DNA of 64,000 bases from Brachypodius melanocephalos (GCA_013398615.1 VZSR01000393.1:260711-324710), one strand, 5' to 3'. Counted from the stretch's first letter, positions 14,901 through 28,560 are shown. Program-made: numbers and translations. The notes: a model not told the origin generated them from the letters alone.

Positions 14901-17900
14901 GATTGCACAGATGGTAACCCACAGGACAGCCTAAATCAAGCAAATCTCTAAATAAGGTCTGGGAGACGACACTGACTTCTGACCATTCTTTTTTAGATAC
15001 CTTAATTCTTTTCCTTCTCACACAGAGTGCTGGTTTGGTACATGAGCTCATCAGGATGTGTGCACACCATGCCAGAAATGCAAAGAAAACAGAGTGAATA
15101 ATTAAAAATACAGTAAATTTATAATTGTTTTAAACTGTCATGCACCAGAATAGCCTATTTCCTGAAGAGATTTCATCCTTTTACTATTTTCAGCCTTTTC
15201 AATGCTCTTAATATTAAATGGAACTCTGTACCTTTATTTGTCATTTTCCATCTTGCACAAGTAAACCTTTCCCACAGCATCTTTTTAAGTTATAAATAAA
15301 ACACCCAACTATTTTCTTTTTCCCACAGATGAGGACATTAAAACATTGACATTTTAATCTGTTTGATACAAGAATGAGTTGTGTCAGCACACTGCTTCCA
15401 GCTACAACAACAGAAAACCCAAGTTTAATTAAAGACAGAGTGGAGAAGCTGCATGGTGGTGTCTGAACCAGGGATGTACAGTAGATCCTTGCTTGCTCAC
15501 CATTTTGGGCTCAGGTTCCTCTCTGGGCAAGTGCTGGCCAGGCAAAATATGATTGAAAAGGAAGAAGAGGGAAGACAAAAAACAAACATATTTTCTCAGG
15601 TAAGAAATGCAAAAAGTGAGTCCACATACCTGAGACTTACATACATCACAGATTTTACCCAGAAAACAGTAACAGCATGGCAGAAATATGAATGTGCAGC
15701 AGAGGCCACTCACAGCCACCCTGGCCCTGCAGCTTTGATGCTAGGGCTGGAAAACTTGCACCTTCCAGACTCACACCCACGTGTGCTTAGCCTGTGCCTG
15801 CTCATAGCTCCCAAATAACCCCTAACAGCAGCACTGGGACTCCTCACAAGGACTTCTCACAGGTGATAGCCCTTAGCAGCTCTTGAGCACTTCTGTTGCC
15901 AAATCAGGAAACTTAACTTTTAGTTTTCAGTCTTAGAAGTCATATAAAAATGAATGCAGACTTGTTCTGCACGTGATACCTGCCAGTAGCCATCAGCTAG
16001 GTGAGAATTCTTCCTCCAAACTGAAACTGTGGTGACCTCACATTCTTCCTTCTCACTAGGAAGGCTCCAAACACTGAGCCAGTCTCTAGGGTTTCACTGC
16101 ATCACCGAACCAGAGGAGGGGTGTCTTATCATTTGTTTAATAATCAACATGTCAAAACCACTACAAATAGGAAGGAGAACAAGGGAGTAAGATAAAGTAT
16201 TTTCTGCAGTAGAAGTGAGACTTAGAATTTCTAAGGAGTTCATTTTGTTAGCATTTCACATCTGATGTTCCTCTCCAAGTACCTAGAAGTCTCTTAGCAA
16301 TGTGCCTCTTGATTCTCTTTAAATATGCCCATCCATAGCCTTGTCACTTGCTGGCTGGAGAAGAACATTTCTGTGTTTGATCTTGCTCTCTCACAACTTC
16401 AGTTCCAATGTTAAAGGCTAGTTCAGGCTAGCTGATATCCCTAAGGTGGGAGACAAGGCAAAGGGAATAAAGTGAGTTGTGCAAATAGGAACAAAACAGA
16501 AAGTGGATAGTACAGAAAAGTAATAGTTAAGAAAGTAAATAAAAGATAAAAGAAAAAGTACAGTAGCACTGTTACCAGCTGCAGATCCCAAGTTTTGGAA
16601 GATGCAGCCATGAGTGCCACAGATGCATCGGACAGCACCACCTCTCCCATTCGTACACATACCAAGCACCAACACAGGCACCTAAAGCACCTGATGAACA
16701 GGAAGTAAAAAATATCTGTTCATGGGGGACCTTTGAGAGCCTGGAGCTGATTTATACTCCTGCTTTCCTCAGCAGGTGGGGATATGCCACTGTGTTTCTA
16801 TGTCCAGGCATGCCTGTACTGTGTCACCTTCCCAGTTTTTCCTGTGCCATATTCTAAACTTGACACTTGTGAGTGTAAATTATGAAGGAGTTTTCAAGAG
16901 TGCTTTCTCCATCTGCTCCCCAAAGGAAAAAAAAAAAATCAAGAAAGTCCACGAACTCAAGCAGAGCCTTCAGGAGTTCTTTCAGAGGATCTGAGGCAGG
17001 ATTTCACCAGGCAGCTGTAGCTCATTAGAATCACCACAGAGCGTGAAAGCCACATGCCAATTTGTGTCGTAGACTATTCCCCATGTCAGTCTCCAGGAGG
17101 ACAGCCCTGACAAAACCTGCAGGGAACACACCAGGCTGGGCTCTGAGGGAACAGCCAGGCACGCAGCTGGACATTCTGTGCTGAATGCAAGGCTGAGCTG
17201 CAAGGGCAGTGATGGCACAGCTTTCACCTCCAGAGATCAGGGCTTCCTCTGGATTACAAATGGAGACTCAGTCTTGGAAATAAAACCAAGCTGGCACATG
17301 CATGATAACCATGCACCTGGCAGAAGCTATTTCCCCTTGAAACTTGTTAATCTGCAGCTGACAGCAAAATAAAATCATTCTAGGACCAGTCAAATAAAAA
17401 GGATCTCTTAGTATCCAATGGTCAGGTTAATCAGAACTACTAAGATGCTGCTCTATGATAGATACAAGATTAAGGTAAGCAAAAAGGGAATTTGCAAAAT
17501 GCTAGTTTTTCTCCTTTCATTTAACTTCTGCACAAATAAACACAAAAATAAAGTATTTTAACCACAGTACATATCTGGATGGGCTTCCCCCCAAGCATTG
17601 TGCTGGCAGAGGTTGTAGCTGTGCGTACAGCATCAGGGTTCAAATATCTCATCCCTTTTAGCTGGTTGCAATAATCTAAGGTACTAATAGCTGTTCTCTT
17701 CTGCCTTCACTTCCTCTTCCCTTTTAGTGCCTGTAGCAGCTCTGTGGCAGTCAGCAGCAGTGCCAGTCCCAAGCAATGCCATGCTCTGGTCACACAACAC
17801 AGCCTGGCACCATCTCATGGAGCAGAAACATCCCAAGATCTGAGACCTTCACCACACGTACCACACAACCTGTCACTGTCCAAGTGCCACCCCCAAGTAC

Positions 17901-20900
17901 CCCAGCTCTGACATCCTGTCTGCAGTGCCTTGGAAGAGTTGTCAGAAATCCAGACTAACTAGAGATGATTTTGCCATTACTGCCTGTTAATCAAAAAACA
18001 TCACCCCCAAAGCCTCCAGACCCTGATACAGACTGAAGCAATGAAGAAGACTTCACAGAAAGCATTCTCTCCACATCCCCAAGAATCAATAGTCCACTTG
18101 TACAGTTCACTTGGATTCTATTTTTAAAACTGTTTTTACAGATTACCAGAGACAACAGTTTTCCTTCCTAACATACACCTTAGAGAAGAGCTTGCAGAAA
18201 GCACTAAAAAACTATTACGAACATACAGCAAATAGCACAAACCAATCAAATGATATATTTATTAATTCCTTAGCATTCAGAGGAGCAGCAGAGGGTATTT
18301 GACAGAGGACATGTACTGCAACAAGCGCAGTCTTGTGCTAAGAGCAGAGCTGGTCTTTCTGCAGTGCTTTGCCCTCACTGGGACATGCTCTATGCCAAGG
18401 GCTGCCACCACAGCCACAGAGCCAGCTGGCACAGCTGAGAAGCGTGAGTGTCCTCCTGGCATGGGAAAGTATTTTATGAAAACCTTCAAGAATCTGATGT
18501 CAAGATACTTTACATGACCCTGTAGACACTTCATAAAAAAGCCAAACTATACAGCACAGAAACGAGTAGGATTGCTGCTCTTGTACAACTGCATTTCAAA
18601 GAGAATGCTTTTCAAGAGGGTAACAGAAAAAAAGATATTTAATAGCAAATTTTATGAGAGAAGGATAAAAACCAGGTAGTTCAACAGTTCCTGAAATCCC
18701 AGTGGTGGTCAATAAATTGACTTCTGCTTCACATTATATGAAGAGGCTGTACTTAGCAAATCACTGTGTAAGCTGCCTCAATAACAGCAATCCTGCTATC
18801 AAGTTTACTTGCAATGAGTCCAACAAAGAAATTAATTTCTTAGATGACAAGAAAAGGTTATCTAGAACTGGGAAAACACATGAGACAAAGATTTCCACTA
18901 ATAAAACAAATATCAGACTCAGAGCTGAATTTGAAGCTATCTATTTTTTCTCTGAAAGATCTGAAATCCCTGTAGTACAAACACCAGAGCTACAAAGAAA
19001 ACATCCTGCAAGCTGCCCTGCTAAAAACACGAGGAGAGCAGAACAAGCCACAGCTCTCTGTTCAGTCCATGAGTTACTCCCTCAGCTCCGTGCACACTGT
19101 TCCTCAAGCGAGGCCCAGAACAATATACTGCAACCCAAGTTCCAGGCTTAAAAACAAACCTCACTTTGAGCTACCTGCTGATTTACTCCCTAAAACTTCA
19201 ATTCAATATAATTTTCAGAATTCAGAACATGCCCTTTTCACAAGTACAAAAGTGTTTCTCATGACTCCAGCAAGTAACAAAATACACCTTCCTGGTCTCA
19301 TTTTACTGATTTTATTGATCTGTTTATTTCCAAGACATTCCACAGGTATCAATCACCCATTTTATTTTCCAGTTATTAATTTTTTTCATAAATATTTCCA
19401 CAAAAGGGCACCACTTTCCTCTATGCTACTCTTTATTCCTCTCACTGTAATACACACCCTTCTGTTATTGCTCTCATTTTGTAATCCTCATACTTGTCTA
19501 TGCACATCAAGTGAGCAAACCGACCTGATTTACCCGTGCCCACAGGAAGCCAGCCAAAACCATGAGACAACACAGAGGTTTGATTTTGAAGGTCATTATA
19601 TAAAAAAGTGGATTCCCTCGCCCTGCTGCCCAAAGATCTGCTCCCACCAATTCTTAAAGCAACTCAATCCATCCAACATCCAGGAACTCTATGATCACAC
19701 AACTGGCATCGGTGCTGGATGGCTTGGTGACAACACTGCACTAACAGAATCAATTTATATAGATTTGGGGTTAGTTGTAAAAGTTTGCTGAATTTCTCTG
19801 TCACAGCTGCACAGATTAACATCAAATTTTAATCAATTCCAAACCATAGCCGTGTAATTCACCTGAAATAATAACAGGAGATTTAGGCCGTCAGCTTCTG
19901 TCCCACATCCATTTAACCCCAGCTCCCCAAATCAGCAACAAGTCACAGTCACCTCTAGTGCTGTTTTTGTGGCTGGTTAAGCAGGGGACCTCTAGGAACC
20001 TCTAGAAAGGATTCCTGCAAATCCCACAGGAAGACAGATGACCCTCTTAGGACAGTTATATCTTGAGTGAGTGGATTGAAGTAGGTCAAATGGGAAAGAG
20101 TTAAGACCTAGGTTTCAATTTCCATGGTGATTAGAAGAAAGAGGAGCTGTTTGGACCATTAATGCCATTAATTTTTGGTATTCTTTGGAAAAGAGACTAT
20201 TTGAGAGGACAGAGAGAAACAATAACAATAAAAGAGGTGGTGGGGTGGTGGTTTTGTTGAGGCAGTGTTGTGTTTATTTTTTTCAGATTTGGTGACATGA
20301 GTAGCTACAACCTTGTCTGTGTGACACTGATGGCAAAGCAAGAGAATGACCAATACAAGACTCTGGCTAGAAAAAAAAAATGGAGAGGGTAATACAGCAT
20401 TAGTGACATGAATTTTCAGAAAATATATTCTTGCACTAGCAGGGTTTTTAATTAAATGCTTATTGCCAATTAATAGCACAGATATAGCAGGTTTTGTATG
20501 GCAGTTGACTTGATGCAAAATGACATTTGATTAAGAAAATCAAAATCAACATGACACATCAAGTGAGCTAGAGACTGATAGGCCTCAGAATGTAATTGCA
20601 GATAAGGCCAAATACTAAATAAATGTTTCCAGCTTATAGCAATTAAATATCAACACAAAAGAGAACAGTTTCTTTTATCCCACCCTCAAGAGCTTGACCC
20701 TATGTTATGCAGTAGTTTTGTCTATGCTCTGAAAAAAAAGCACAAGATGATTACTGAACAAATTTACAGATTAGAGCGATGAAAACAAGGATCAGTGGTA
20801 GAAAGCAATTTAGTTTGCTAGACAAAGAAGGCTGGAGCAAAGATCACCATTTTTAATATAGCTAAATGTAAGAAAACATGCCTAAGCCCCACTTCCAGGC

Positions 20901-23900
20901 TGGCAGCCTCTCCTGAAAGCAGGTACTCTGAAAGGTCACTGTAGAAAAACATTTGTAGGGAGCTTCGAGGGAGATATTGTGGGTAAATAGGGCCATGGAG
21001 ATAATTTTGCTTTCATATTTCCTCCAAAGCTAAAACTACACAAGTGAGGCTTCAGAAAACAGTTGATAGCAGCTGGTGACAAAAACTCACACAATTAAAA
21101 AAACCCCAAACAAACCACTCCCCTAGAAAGCTGCCAGAACTTTGATTGAAGCAGAAGTAAGGAAGTATTTGGGCATCTCATGCCTTCCTTGAAGGTCAAC
21201 ATGGACAAAACTCAGGTATCTGACAGACAGTTAGGAAGCAAGTGAGACAGATGCCAATTCTACTCACAGTTCCCTGAGCAACGTCCTCATTTGCCAAATA
21301 CAAGCATTCAAGCTCTCCTGCTTCTTGCTTTCATACCTTGTCTTTGCAGAATATGCAGAGCATTAATATTTATGAACTTGATGGGAGCTCCTCACACATG
21401 GTAAAACTAAACATCTTGCTTTCTTCAGCAATTAAATCCCACTGCTATATGTCAGAGCTTTTTTCACCTGAGGTATAGAAGTGCCAGGTAATGCTGTGAC
21501 CTCACTCACCTGTTACAAAACCTCTTAGCCAGCATTCTGCAATCCCCGTAGCGGGTGACAATCCCATGACAGGGCATGGTCCATACCTACTGCACCCAGA
21601 ACATCTGCTGCTTTGGTCTGATCATGAATATACAGAAAGGAGGGGAAGAAAAAGCCTAGAGAACGATTTATCCTGTGTCTCTTTACATTAAAACTCATCT
21701 CACCTTTCTTGGCTCTTTCAGTTTATCACTCCACTTTTATATAAAAGTTGTATTTGGAATACCACACGCAGCTAAACAGCTGAAAGCCTGAAACACAAAA
21801 GCTCAGTAAACATACATACAAAGCACATGAGGACACATAAGAGCATGACAGCTGAGGAATTACAGCCCTACCTCCCAATTCCCTCCCTGGGGTTCTCAGG
21901 TTCCCACCTGACAGCACCTGTCATCCGTGTTGAACAGTGCAGCTGCAATCCTGGCCACGATCAAGGTGGTACAACACCTCTTCAGCAGCTGTGATTAATC
22001 AAGAGCTCTGACACAAGATCTTTTAACCACACTAAGGGGAGATTCCTGCCACAAGAAGTATTATACCACAGGACCACCTTAAACACCTCCAAGCCAAGTT
22101 TCTCCCAGCAGAGCCCACCTGCCTGTGAGCCAGGACCCAGCTGCAGTGGAGAGATCTGTAGTTTCCCTACCTGCCACCTGCCTCCTTCCAACATCAATGC
22201 ATAGCTTCAAAGTCCAAAGGGACACTCAAAGCTGGAGGGACAGAGAGGAATCAATGTCAAAACAAACAAATAGCTTTCAAGTGATTTGGGACTCTAAAAA
22301 TGAGGGGTTGTATTTTTAGCCTGCATACAAGCAGCTCTAGGTGCTTTTCCTTTGTCCCCATGACAGTAGGTGAGTGAACACACCTGCCTCACCTCGCACC
22401 CTGCTGATGGTAAACACGAGGTCTTGCATTCAGGTTACAATGTGGAGTTACTTCAGAGCAGCCCTGTGCCAAAATAGCACATTTCTGAGGAATGCAAAGG
22501 TATTCAATAAAAAGCTTTTAAAGGCATATTTTTAAACTTGCAGCAGGAAAGCTTTTCTGTGTCAAGACAGTAATTCTTTTAACAGCATTGATCAAAATGT
22601 CATTCTTTTATGAGTGTACAATACCTTTTAATGGCATACAACAAACCATTAGGGTTCTACACCTCCGTGCAGCACAGAGCTTACTGGAAAATCAGCAACA
22701 CTGGCCAAGAGATAGGCACTGGGTTTTATGCCTCTCATAAGGCAGAGTTTCTTCCATTCTCTGCTGCACCCAAATACCCACAAGTGAAGTGACCTCAAAA
22801 GTTAAGTCAAACTTCTCACCATTTTCACCAGAGCTTCTTTCCCCCATATTTTCCCCCAAAAAAACCTCTCATAAACACAACAAATATTCTGGCTTTCCAA
22901 AGTGGGATTTTATCACCAGGGTCTATTCTGGCTTTTTCTTTTCCTCACCAGTGATCACACTTACCCCAAGACAGCACCAACTGAGGAGTTGGAGGGGGTT
23001 GAATTGAACAAAATGGGTTTGATTTTCAGAAATGGGATGAAGTGCCACCTGCCCTTTCCTAACACTGCAGTCTGGGGCAGAATCCATCTACAAATCATCT
23101 GGTTCTTTTTCAGTGCAGCAACCCTTCAAAGGGTGAGAGCACTGGTGATTGCATTTGCTCTGCTTGAATGGAAGACCAGCACAGCTTTCTGTATGCATTC
23201 AGCACTTTATAGCCTGATTTTAGTTACAAATATCAACAGGAAAGGGAAAGATTTCCATCAACCCACCTTCAAGGCTTTTCCTGTCAAGGGCAAGAGAATA
23301 TTTATAGGATTTAATCATCACTGTTAACTGAGCAATAGCAGCAGCAAGAGCTGTATTTCACTCTCTGAAATACTTCTGGATAATAGCAAGATCTCAGCTG
23401 CTTTTGGAATTGTAAAGCCATCAGTATAAACAAATGAAAAAACAATTCCGACAAAACACAAGGTAACACTATAAATCAAAGTCAGGAAAACTGAGTAGAA
23501 AAAGGAGACAGAAAAACTGAGGTTCTAAAATCAAAATCTGGAGTGAAATTAACTTCAGTTAAGAAAAGTTTGAGAGGCTGCTTGTCTCTTACATGCTCAG
23601 AAGCAGCTTTGTGCTTCTGACTCCCAGTTATGAGATGTTGCTATAAGTTTTCTCAGTCTCATCTAAAATTTAAAAATCAAAGTTAATTTTTTCTTTAAGA
23701 CAAAATTTATAAGCATACACAAATTCAACTCAAACAGGACAGTTTATGCTACAGATGTCATTGTCTCAGTCAGAACACCACAAAGCCAATGATGTTTACA
23801 TCTTCCCAGCATTCATTATTAAACGTATGGTCAGACACAGAGAAGTCACCCTCCAAAAAGCAGGATTGCGCCACATGATCCAACTAATAACCCAGACCAA

Positions 23901-24469
23901 AACCTGGTCAGAGTCAGAATTTCATAGTTATTAGGGAATGATTTCTCACTATCACATACCAGGAGAGTTCAGAGTTGCTTCTTCATGGTTGTTGCAGTCA
24001 ATAGAGTGACTAAACATTCAAGCACATGTTGGGGATTTTTTAAACAAACAGATGGCTTTCTAGGTTATCCAAAGTATATCAACTAAAACCCCTGCATTTT
24101 GCAGTAGCAACTAATTTCTTTTTGACCCACACTACATTCTGTGCAATAAACATTGTGGCAGCATAGAAGAACCCCATAAAAGAACCCCGGCCCTGTACAG
24201 CTTGATTCAATAAAAGTAGCTATTTCTTTATCTCATTAGTGACGTGAGAATAAACTAAGGTCTCAGATTAAGAAGGTAAAACAGGACCAACATAAGCAGG
24301 AACTCGACTCACAAAGCACTTCAGCACCTGCCAGCTCAGTGTTCCTCTTTAAGTCTCCACCTGTGAAGGTTTTTAATAACAGGTTTAGCATAGTTTGTCA
24401 GATATTACAGGGGTACATTTCAGCAAGGAATCAGACCAGATGATGTTTCCTAATGACTTTGCAACACAA
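11946..24469. other. Intergenic DNA, no recognisable gene
   Basis: This is AT-rich, repeat-poor sequence. It contains a T run at about 12,120-12,135, the A/C tract listed separately, and two longer open frames (12,472-12,987 minus, 171 codons; 19,069-19,791 plus, 240 codons) that I judge to be chance. The block at about 20,520-20,680 is AT-rich with several TAAT/ATTA cores and could be regulatory, but nothing proves it. Confidence 0.6.
13142..13397. repeat. A-rich / A+C-rich low-complexity tract
   Basis: The plus strand is almost purely A and C over about 180 bases (13,225-13,397), with C runs up to nine and A runs up to eighteen. A shorter A/G-rich stretch precedes it at 13,142-13,165. Lysine- and proline-rich open frames here are artefacts of composition. 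Confidence 0.9.
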
Positions 24470-25370
24470 CCTGCCTGGAGAAAGTTTTGCACCCGGCTGT
24501 TACAACGCGTGGCCGCTGTGACCATACCTAGCGTGGCTCGCAGAGCTTTGCCTCTCGGCCCATCCCACCTCGCTTTAGAGTTCAGGGAACTCCTTGGCTA
24601 GATAGGATCCTCCCAGACACTAACCTGCTCCGTAGTCTGGCAGGTGCCAGGTTTTTCCAGGACTCTGCAGCGCAGGGTTTCGCCAGTCATTTCTCCCGGA
24701 ACAGCAACGGAGGAGCCGGCGGGAGCAGCGCGGCCTGCCCCGGCTGGGAGAGGGCGGCCGGGAAGGAAGCCTTGCCTGCACCCCGGCCTCTCGGGAGAGA
24801 AGGGAGGCCGAGCGGGAGCTCCTCCGCCAGCGCCGGCCTGGGCTACCCGGGGGCACCGGCACCCAGAGACAGCGCCGAGCCCCGCCAGCAGCGGCAGCGC
24901 CGTTCAAATGGCCCGCCAGCCCGCCCCTCCCCTGACTGACGGGGCTCTCGTCCAACCGTGAGGCGGCTGAGGGGAAGCCCCGCCCTCTTAACGTCGGCAA
25001 GGGCGGGGGCGGTGCCGCCTGCGCACGCGGAAGGCCTCAGGAGCCCACGGGACCCCGCAGCCGTTGATTAACGTAAGGATCGTCCAATAGAAACTGGGAC
25101 TCCCGCCCCTGCGGGTCGGCGATTGGACACCGTGGAAGGGCGGGGCGCTCGCCCGGCGCCGAGGCGGGGCGTTGCCATGGGGACGGGCGGGCGCCGCTGG
25201 GCGGGCCGCAGGTCCCACAGGTCCCGCAGGTCCCACAGGTCCCGCAGGCCCCGCAGGCCCCGCAGGCCCCGCGGCCGGCCCGCTGTGCTCTGGGCAGTGC
25301 TGCCCCGGCCCGCCTCCGCGGCTGGACCCTGGTTTATGTGTGTTATAAGCCCACGAACGAGTTGCTGCTG
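24470..25370. promoter_or_regulatory. CpG-island promoter candidate, possibly bidirectional
   Basis: GC and CpG content rise abruptly here against AT-rich flanks. Promoter-type motifs cluster: CCAAT at 25,084-25,088, an inverted CCAAT (ATTGG) at 25,122-25,126, GC boxes near 25,001-25,010, 25,138-25,146 and 25,162-25,170, an NRF1-like site at 25,020-25,029, and an X-box-like GTTGCCATGGGGAC at 25,171-25,184. There is no TATA box. On the minus strand a CAG|GTTAGT donor-like site at about 24,620-24,628 could end a first exon. No coding first exon is recognised on either side, so the product is unknown. A lncRNA or a gene with distant exons are both possible. Confidence 0.55.
25208..25270. repeat. 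9-bp minisatellite, seven units
   Basis: There are seven head-to-tail 9-mers of the form (G/A)CAGG(T/C)CCC. The first four alternate GCAGGTCCC and ACAGGTCCC and the last three are GCAGGCCCC. The array sits inside the CpG-rich block. The period of nine makes an artefactual Gly-Pro-Ala pattern on the minus strand. Confidence 0.95.
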
Positions 25371-27717
25371 CCTCTGAGTCACGCACAGATCTGATTTGAG
25401 ATAGGGCGAGTCTCCAAACCCAGGAGATGCTGGAGCTGGTTTGCTGTCCCCTGTAAGGGAGGCAGCCAGTTTGGGAAATGGATGGGTGCGTATAAAAGTT
25501 GCCTTTAGCACAGGTGAGGCATAAGCCAAGCTTTACATGGCTCACATTTGTTCGTGAGACCATAGAGAAACCAAACTGCTATAGGCAAAAGAAAAGAAGA
25601 AAAAACTGCACACACAAATGATAAATCATAGGAGCAAGGAATTGCCCAGCTGTTCCAAGGTTTGGTGGAAAAGCAGGAAGGGAATGGAGCTCCCTGAAAC
25701 CCTAGAGATGTAAATAACAGCAGAGTTAGGGTTCCTCCCAGCGCTCTCCCTGCTGGCAGGGCATGGCTGGAGCTCACAGGCGCTGACCTGGGAAGCGGCG
25801 GAGGCAAAGCTCCAGGAAAACAACACTCGAAATTCACTTCTCCCCCTGCTTTGAGCTGGAGTGTGACCACAGAGTGAGAGAATGCTTGGAACTTTGGCTG
25901 CCGTTAGAAGAGGAATGAAGTAAACCAAATATTTTTGTAATAAAACTTTAATATCCTCCTTTTTGGGCTTTGTAATCAAAGCAGCTTTCTAAGCTATGCG
26001 CGCATGCACAGTAATCCTCCACTAATCCTGCTCGCCTCAGGCATATGAGATGCTACAGAAATAACAAGGCAGTGCATACTACAGAAGAAAGTTCTAATTT
26101 GTTTTTGTCTAGCTCAGCATAAGGCCAAGCCCCAGGTGCAATGGACCATCACATGAAAAATGTAACAGAGCTCAAATGTAAAATACTCCTGCAGCCATGT
26201 ATATTGATCAAATACCAGATGGCATGAATGGGCAACTGTAGGATGATGTTGGGAATGGAAGTCAAGCTCCAGATTCTTTTTCCAAAACAAGATACTATTT
26301 AAATTTGTGAAATCCAGGCAAACAGCAAGAAAGCCAGAGTTTTGTGGGGGTCAGAGCCCAGTGAACGTCACTGCTTGGCACATTACAACCATATTTCCTC
26401 AGAATTTTCACTACAACTCTTTCCCTATCACTTATAACTTTGTAATAATTTTTGAACCAGAAATTTTCCTATTTAAAAAAATACATTTAAACCACTTTTC
26501 TCTTAGTATTCCTTCAGCTGAACTGCACACAGGTCAAAAATTTGAAATTAGGAGCAGCAGTAATACACACCAGTTTGTGCTTTTATGTAATCTGGCTTTG
26601 ATTTGCCACTCATGTGTGTATGAAATTGGGACTTTTTACTGATCTTACAGTTGGGGACATCTGCTGCTGGTAGGTGTAGCTGATGCCTCCATTGGGGAAG
26701 ATCCTTTTCTTTCTCTTTCAAGGACACATGAATTCCTCTAGTCTGCAGGAATGCACACGGGTGTGCCCTGTTCCACTGTGCTGGTGTCAAACCCTGGTGT
26801 CCTAGCAGGGTTGTGAGAGATCTTCTAGATGCCAACTCTAAGTTTATTTTATTGTGACTAATAGGCTAAAAGACCCATCCTAGTTTGGAATGAAGCCAGG
26901 GCCTGAAACTGAAATTGCTTCCTAGTAAGTGATTTGCTCCAGTTAGTGAATTGAGGGAAGCATTCCCATCCCATCCTCCTTAGTCCCACTGTCTTGGTAG
27001 TGTTAATAAAATATACCCCAACCAAGGAGAGGTGGCAGGATGCCAAAACAATACATAAAAACTATCTTTCCTGGAGATAGTCATCCAACAAGTTGTCAGC
27101 AGGGACTGCTCCTCCACCAGCCTGCCAGGGACTCCTCTGGAAGAGCCCTGCAGTGGCACAGGGAGCTGCCAACAGTGAGCCAGCAACACAAACACGTGGG
27201 CCCGCAGGCAGCAGTGACACCGGTGCTGGCCCTTGGCCAGGAGATGCATGACTCACTGCCACCGTGTCCCCTCAGCAGGCACAGCAATCCTGACCAGCTG
27301 CTCTGACCTCAAGCAGGGCAGAGGTAGTGCTGACAGGCCAGGAAAGGCACACCAGCCCTGCCCATCAGCACTCTGCCTGCCCAGGTGGGAGGCACAACCC
27401 CAGGGCAGCACCCCAGGCATGTGCTGGGAACCCTGCTTAAACCTGATCTCTCCAACAGCAGCTCCAGCAGCAAAGCTCCCCCTGCTCTGAGCTGACAGAG
27501 CCTCTCCCACTGCAGCATGGCTGAGCCAGCAGCCAGGTGGAGTAGGCACAGTGGCACCTGAGGCTGGCACACCGAGCTCCCATCAATACTCAACAGGTTA
27601 GGCACTTGAGCTGGGCTGCTCCCTTGTGGGCACTGCACGGGCCTTCACTGCTCCAGATGTGCTGGAGCTGAGCAGCCCCTCCAGAGGTTACAGGGGGAGC
27701 CTCACAGCTGCAACAGC
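25371..27717. other. Intergenic DNA between the CpG island and a CR1 copy
   Basis: Composition is moderate and then GC-richer after about 27,050. Overlapping ORFs of 60-120 codons lie on both strands at 25,500-25,980 and 27,050-27,640. None shows a family match or splice context, so I treat them as chance. Confidence 0.55.
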
Positions 27718-28066
27718 TTCGAATCACACCATTGTTACGGTTGGAAAAGACCTGTAAGAGCACAGTCCAACCTTCTGCCAAGCACCACCACTACGTTCAC
27801 CACTAAATCATGTCACCAGGTGCCACATCCTGAAAACCCCCAGGGAAGGTGATTTTACAGCTTCCCTGGATAGCACCTGTGCCAGCCCCTTCCCTGAAAA
27901 TTTTTCCATAATATCCAACCAAACCCTCCCTGGCTAAACTTGAGGCCATTTTCTCTCGTCCTATCACTTGTTACCTTGGGAGAAGAGACTGATTCCACCT
28001 CGCTCCAGCCGTCTATCAGGTAGCTGTAGAGAGTGAGAAGGTCCCCCCTCCAGTGCTCCTGCATTT
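27718..28066 (-). mobile_element. CR1 LINE 3' fragment
   Basis: The plus strand begins with the reverse complement of a CR1 3' end (GAATCACACCATTG...GGTTGGAAAAGACC). It then runs through the typical 'CACCAGGTGCCACATCC' segment. On the minus strand a decayed frame still reads with the C-terminal CR1 ORF2 pattern (GDLL..Y.YL...W, then SDRTRENG). The copy is 5'-truncated and non-functional. Confidence 0.9.
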
Positions 28067-28089
28067 GGGGTGAGATTAAAATTGTAATG

Positions 28090-28560
28090 TCAACTATTAA
28101 AATATTAATGTGATCCTTTCAATTTCCTTCTGCTTCGTGGGGAGCAATGGCATGTGGAAGAAGGTTTGCTGTGATTCCTCTGAGATGTGAGAGAGTAACT
28201 AATTACTGGAGAAGATGAGATACAGTCCTGTGATTCCCTGGAATATCTGCTAAGTCTCAGGACAATTTGTATATAATGGAGTCACTCTTCTACAAAGAAA
28301 AGATAAACAGAGCAAAAGAAAGACAGCGCCGGAGCAAACAGCAACTCTGGATAGTGACTGGTCTCAGAGTTAATCCAGAACCTGGTAAATGAGGCTGCAG
28401 ACAATTAATTAGATGAATAATGCCTGTAAATAATATTTTACAATAGAGTTAGTTCATTGGGAGGGTTCCTGGTGAACTCATAGGAAGTGTGGGGAGAAGG
28501 TAAAGAAGACACTAGATTGCCTTCAGCTGTTTAAATGATTCCTGCAGATCCTATTACAGA
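28090..28560. promoter_or_regulatory. Candidate conserved non-coding element
   Basis: This gene-free AT-rich block has dense TAATTA/ATTAAT cores (for example around 28,196-28,205 and 28,405-28,415) and a GATAAAC box. It lacks repeats and differs in texture from its GC-rich neighbours. ZFHX3 is known to sit in a domain rich in conserved non-coding DNA. Calling this block an enhancer is inference from texture only. Confidence 0.3.

Noticed and set aside
24988..25563. Collagen-like Gly-Pro-Ala pattern in a 191-codon minus-strand ORF
   Set aside because: It arises from the 9-bp minisatellite at 25,208-25,270. There is no splice or family support outside the repeat.
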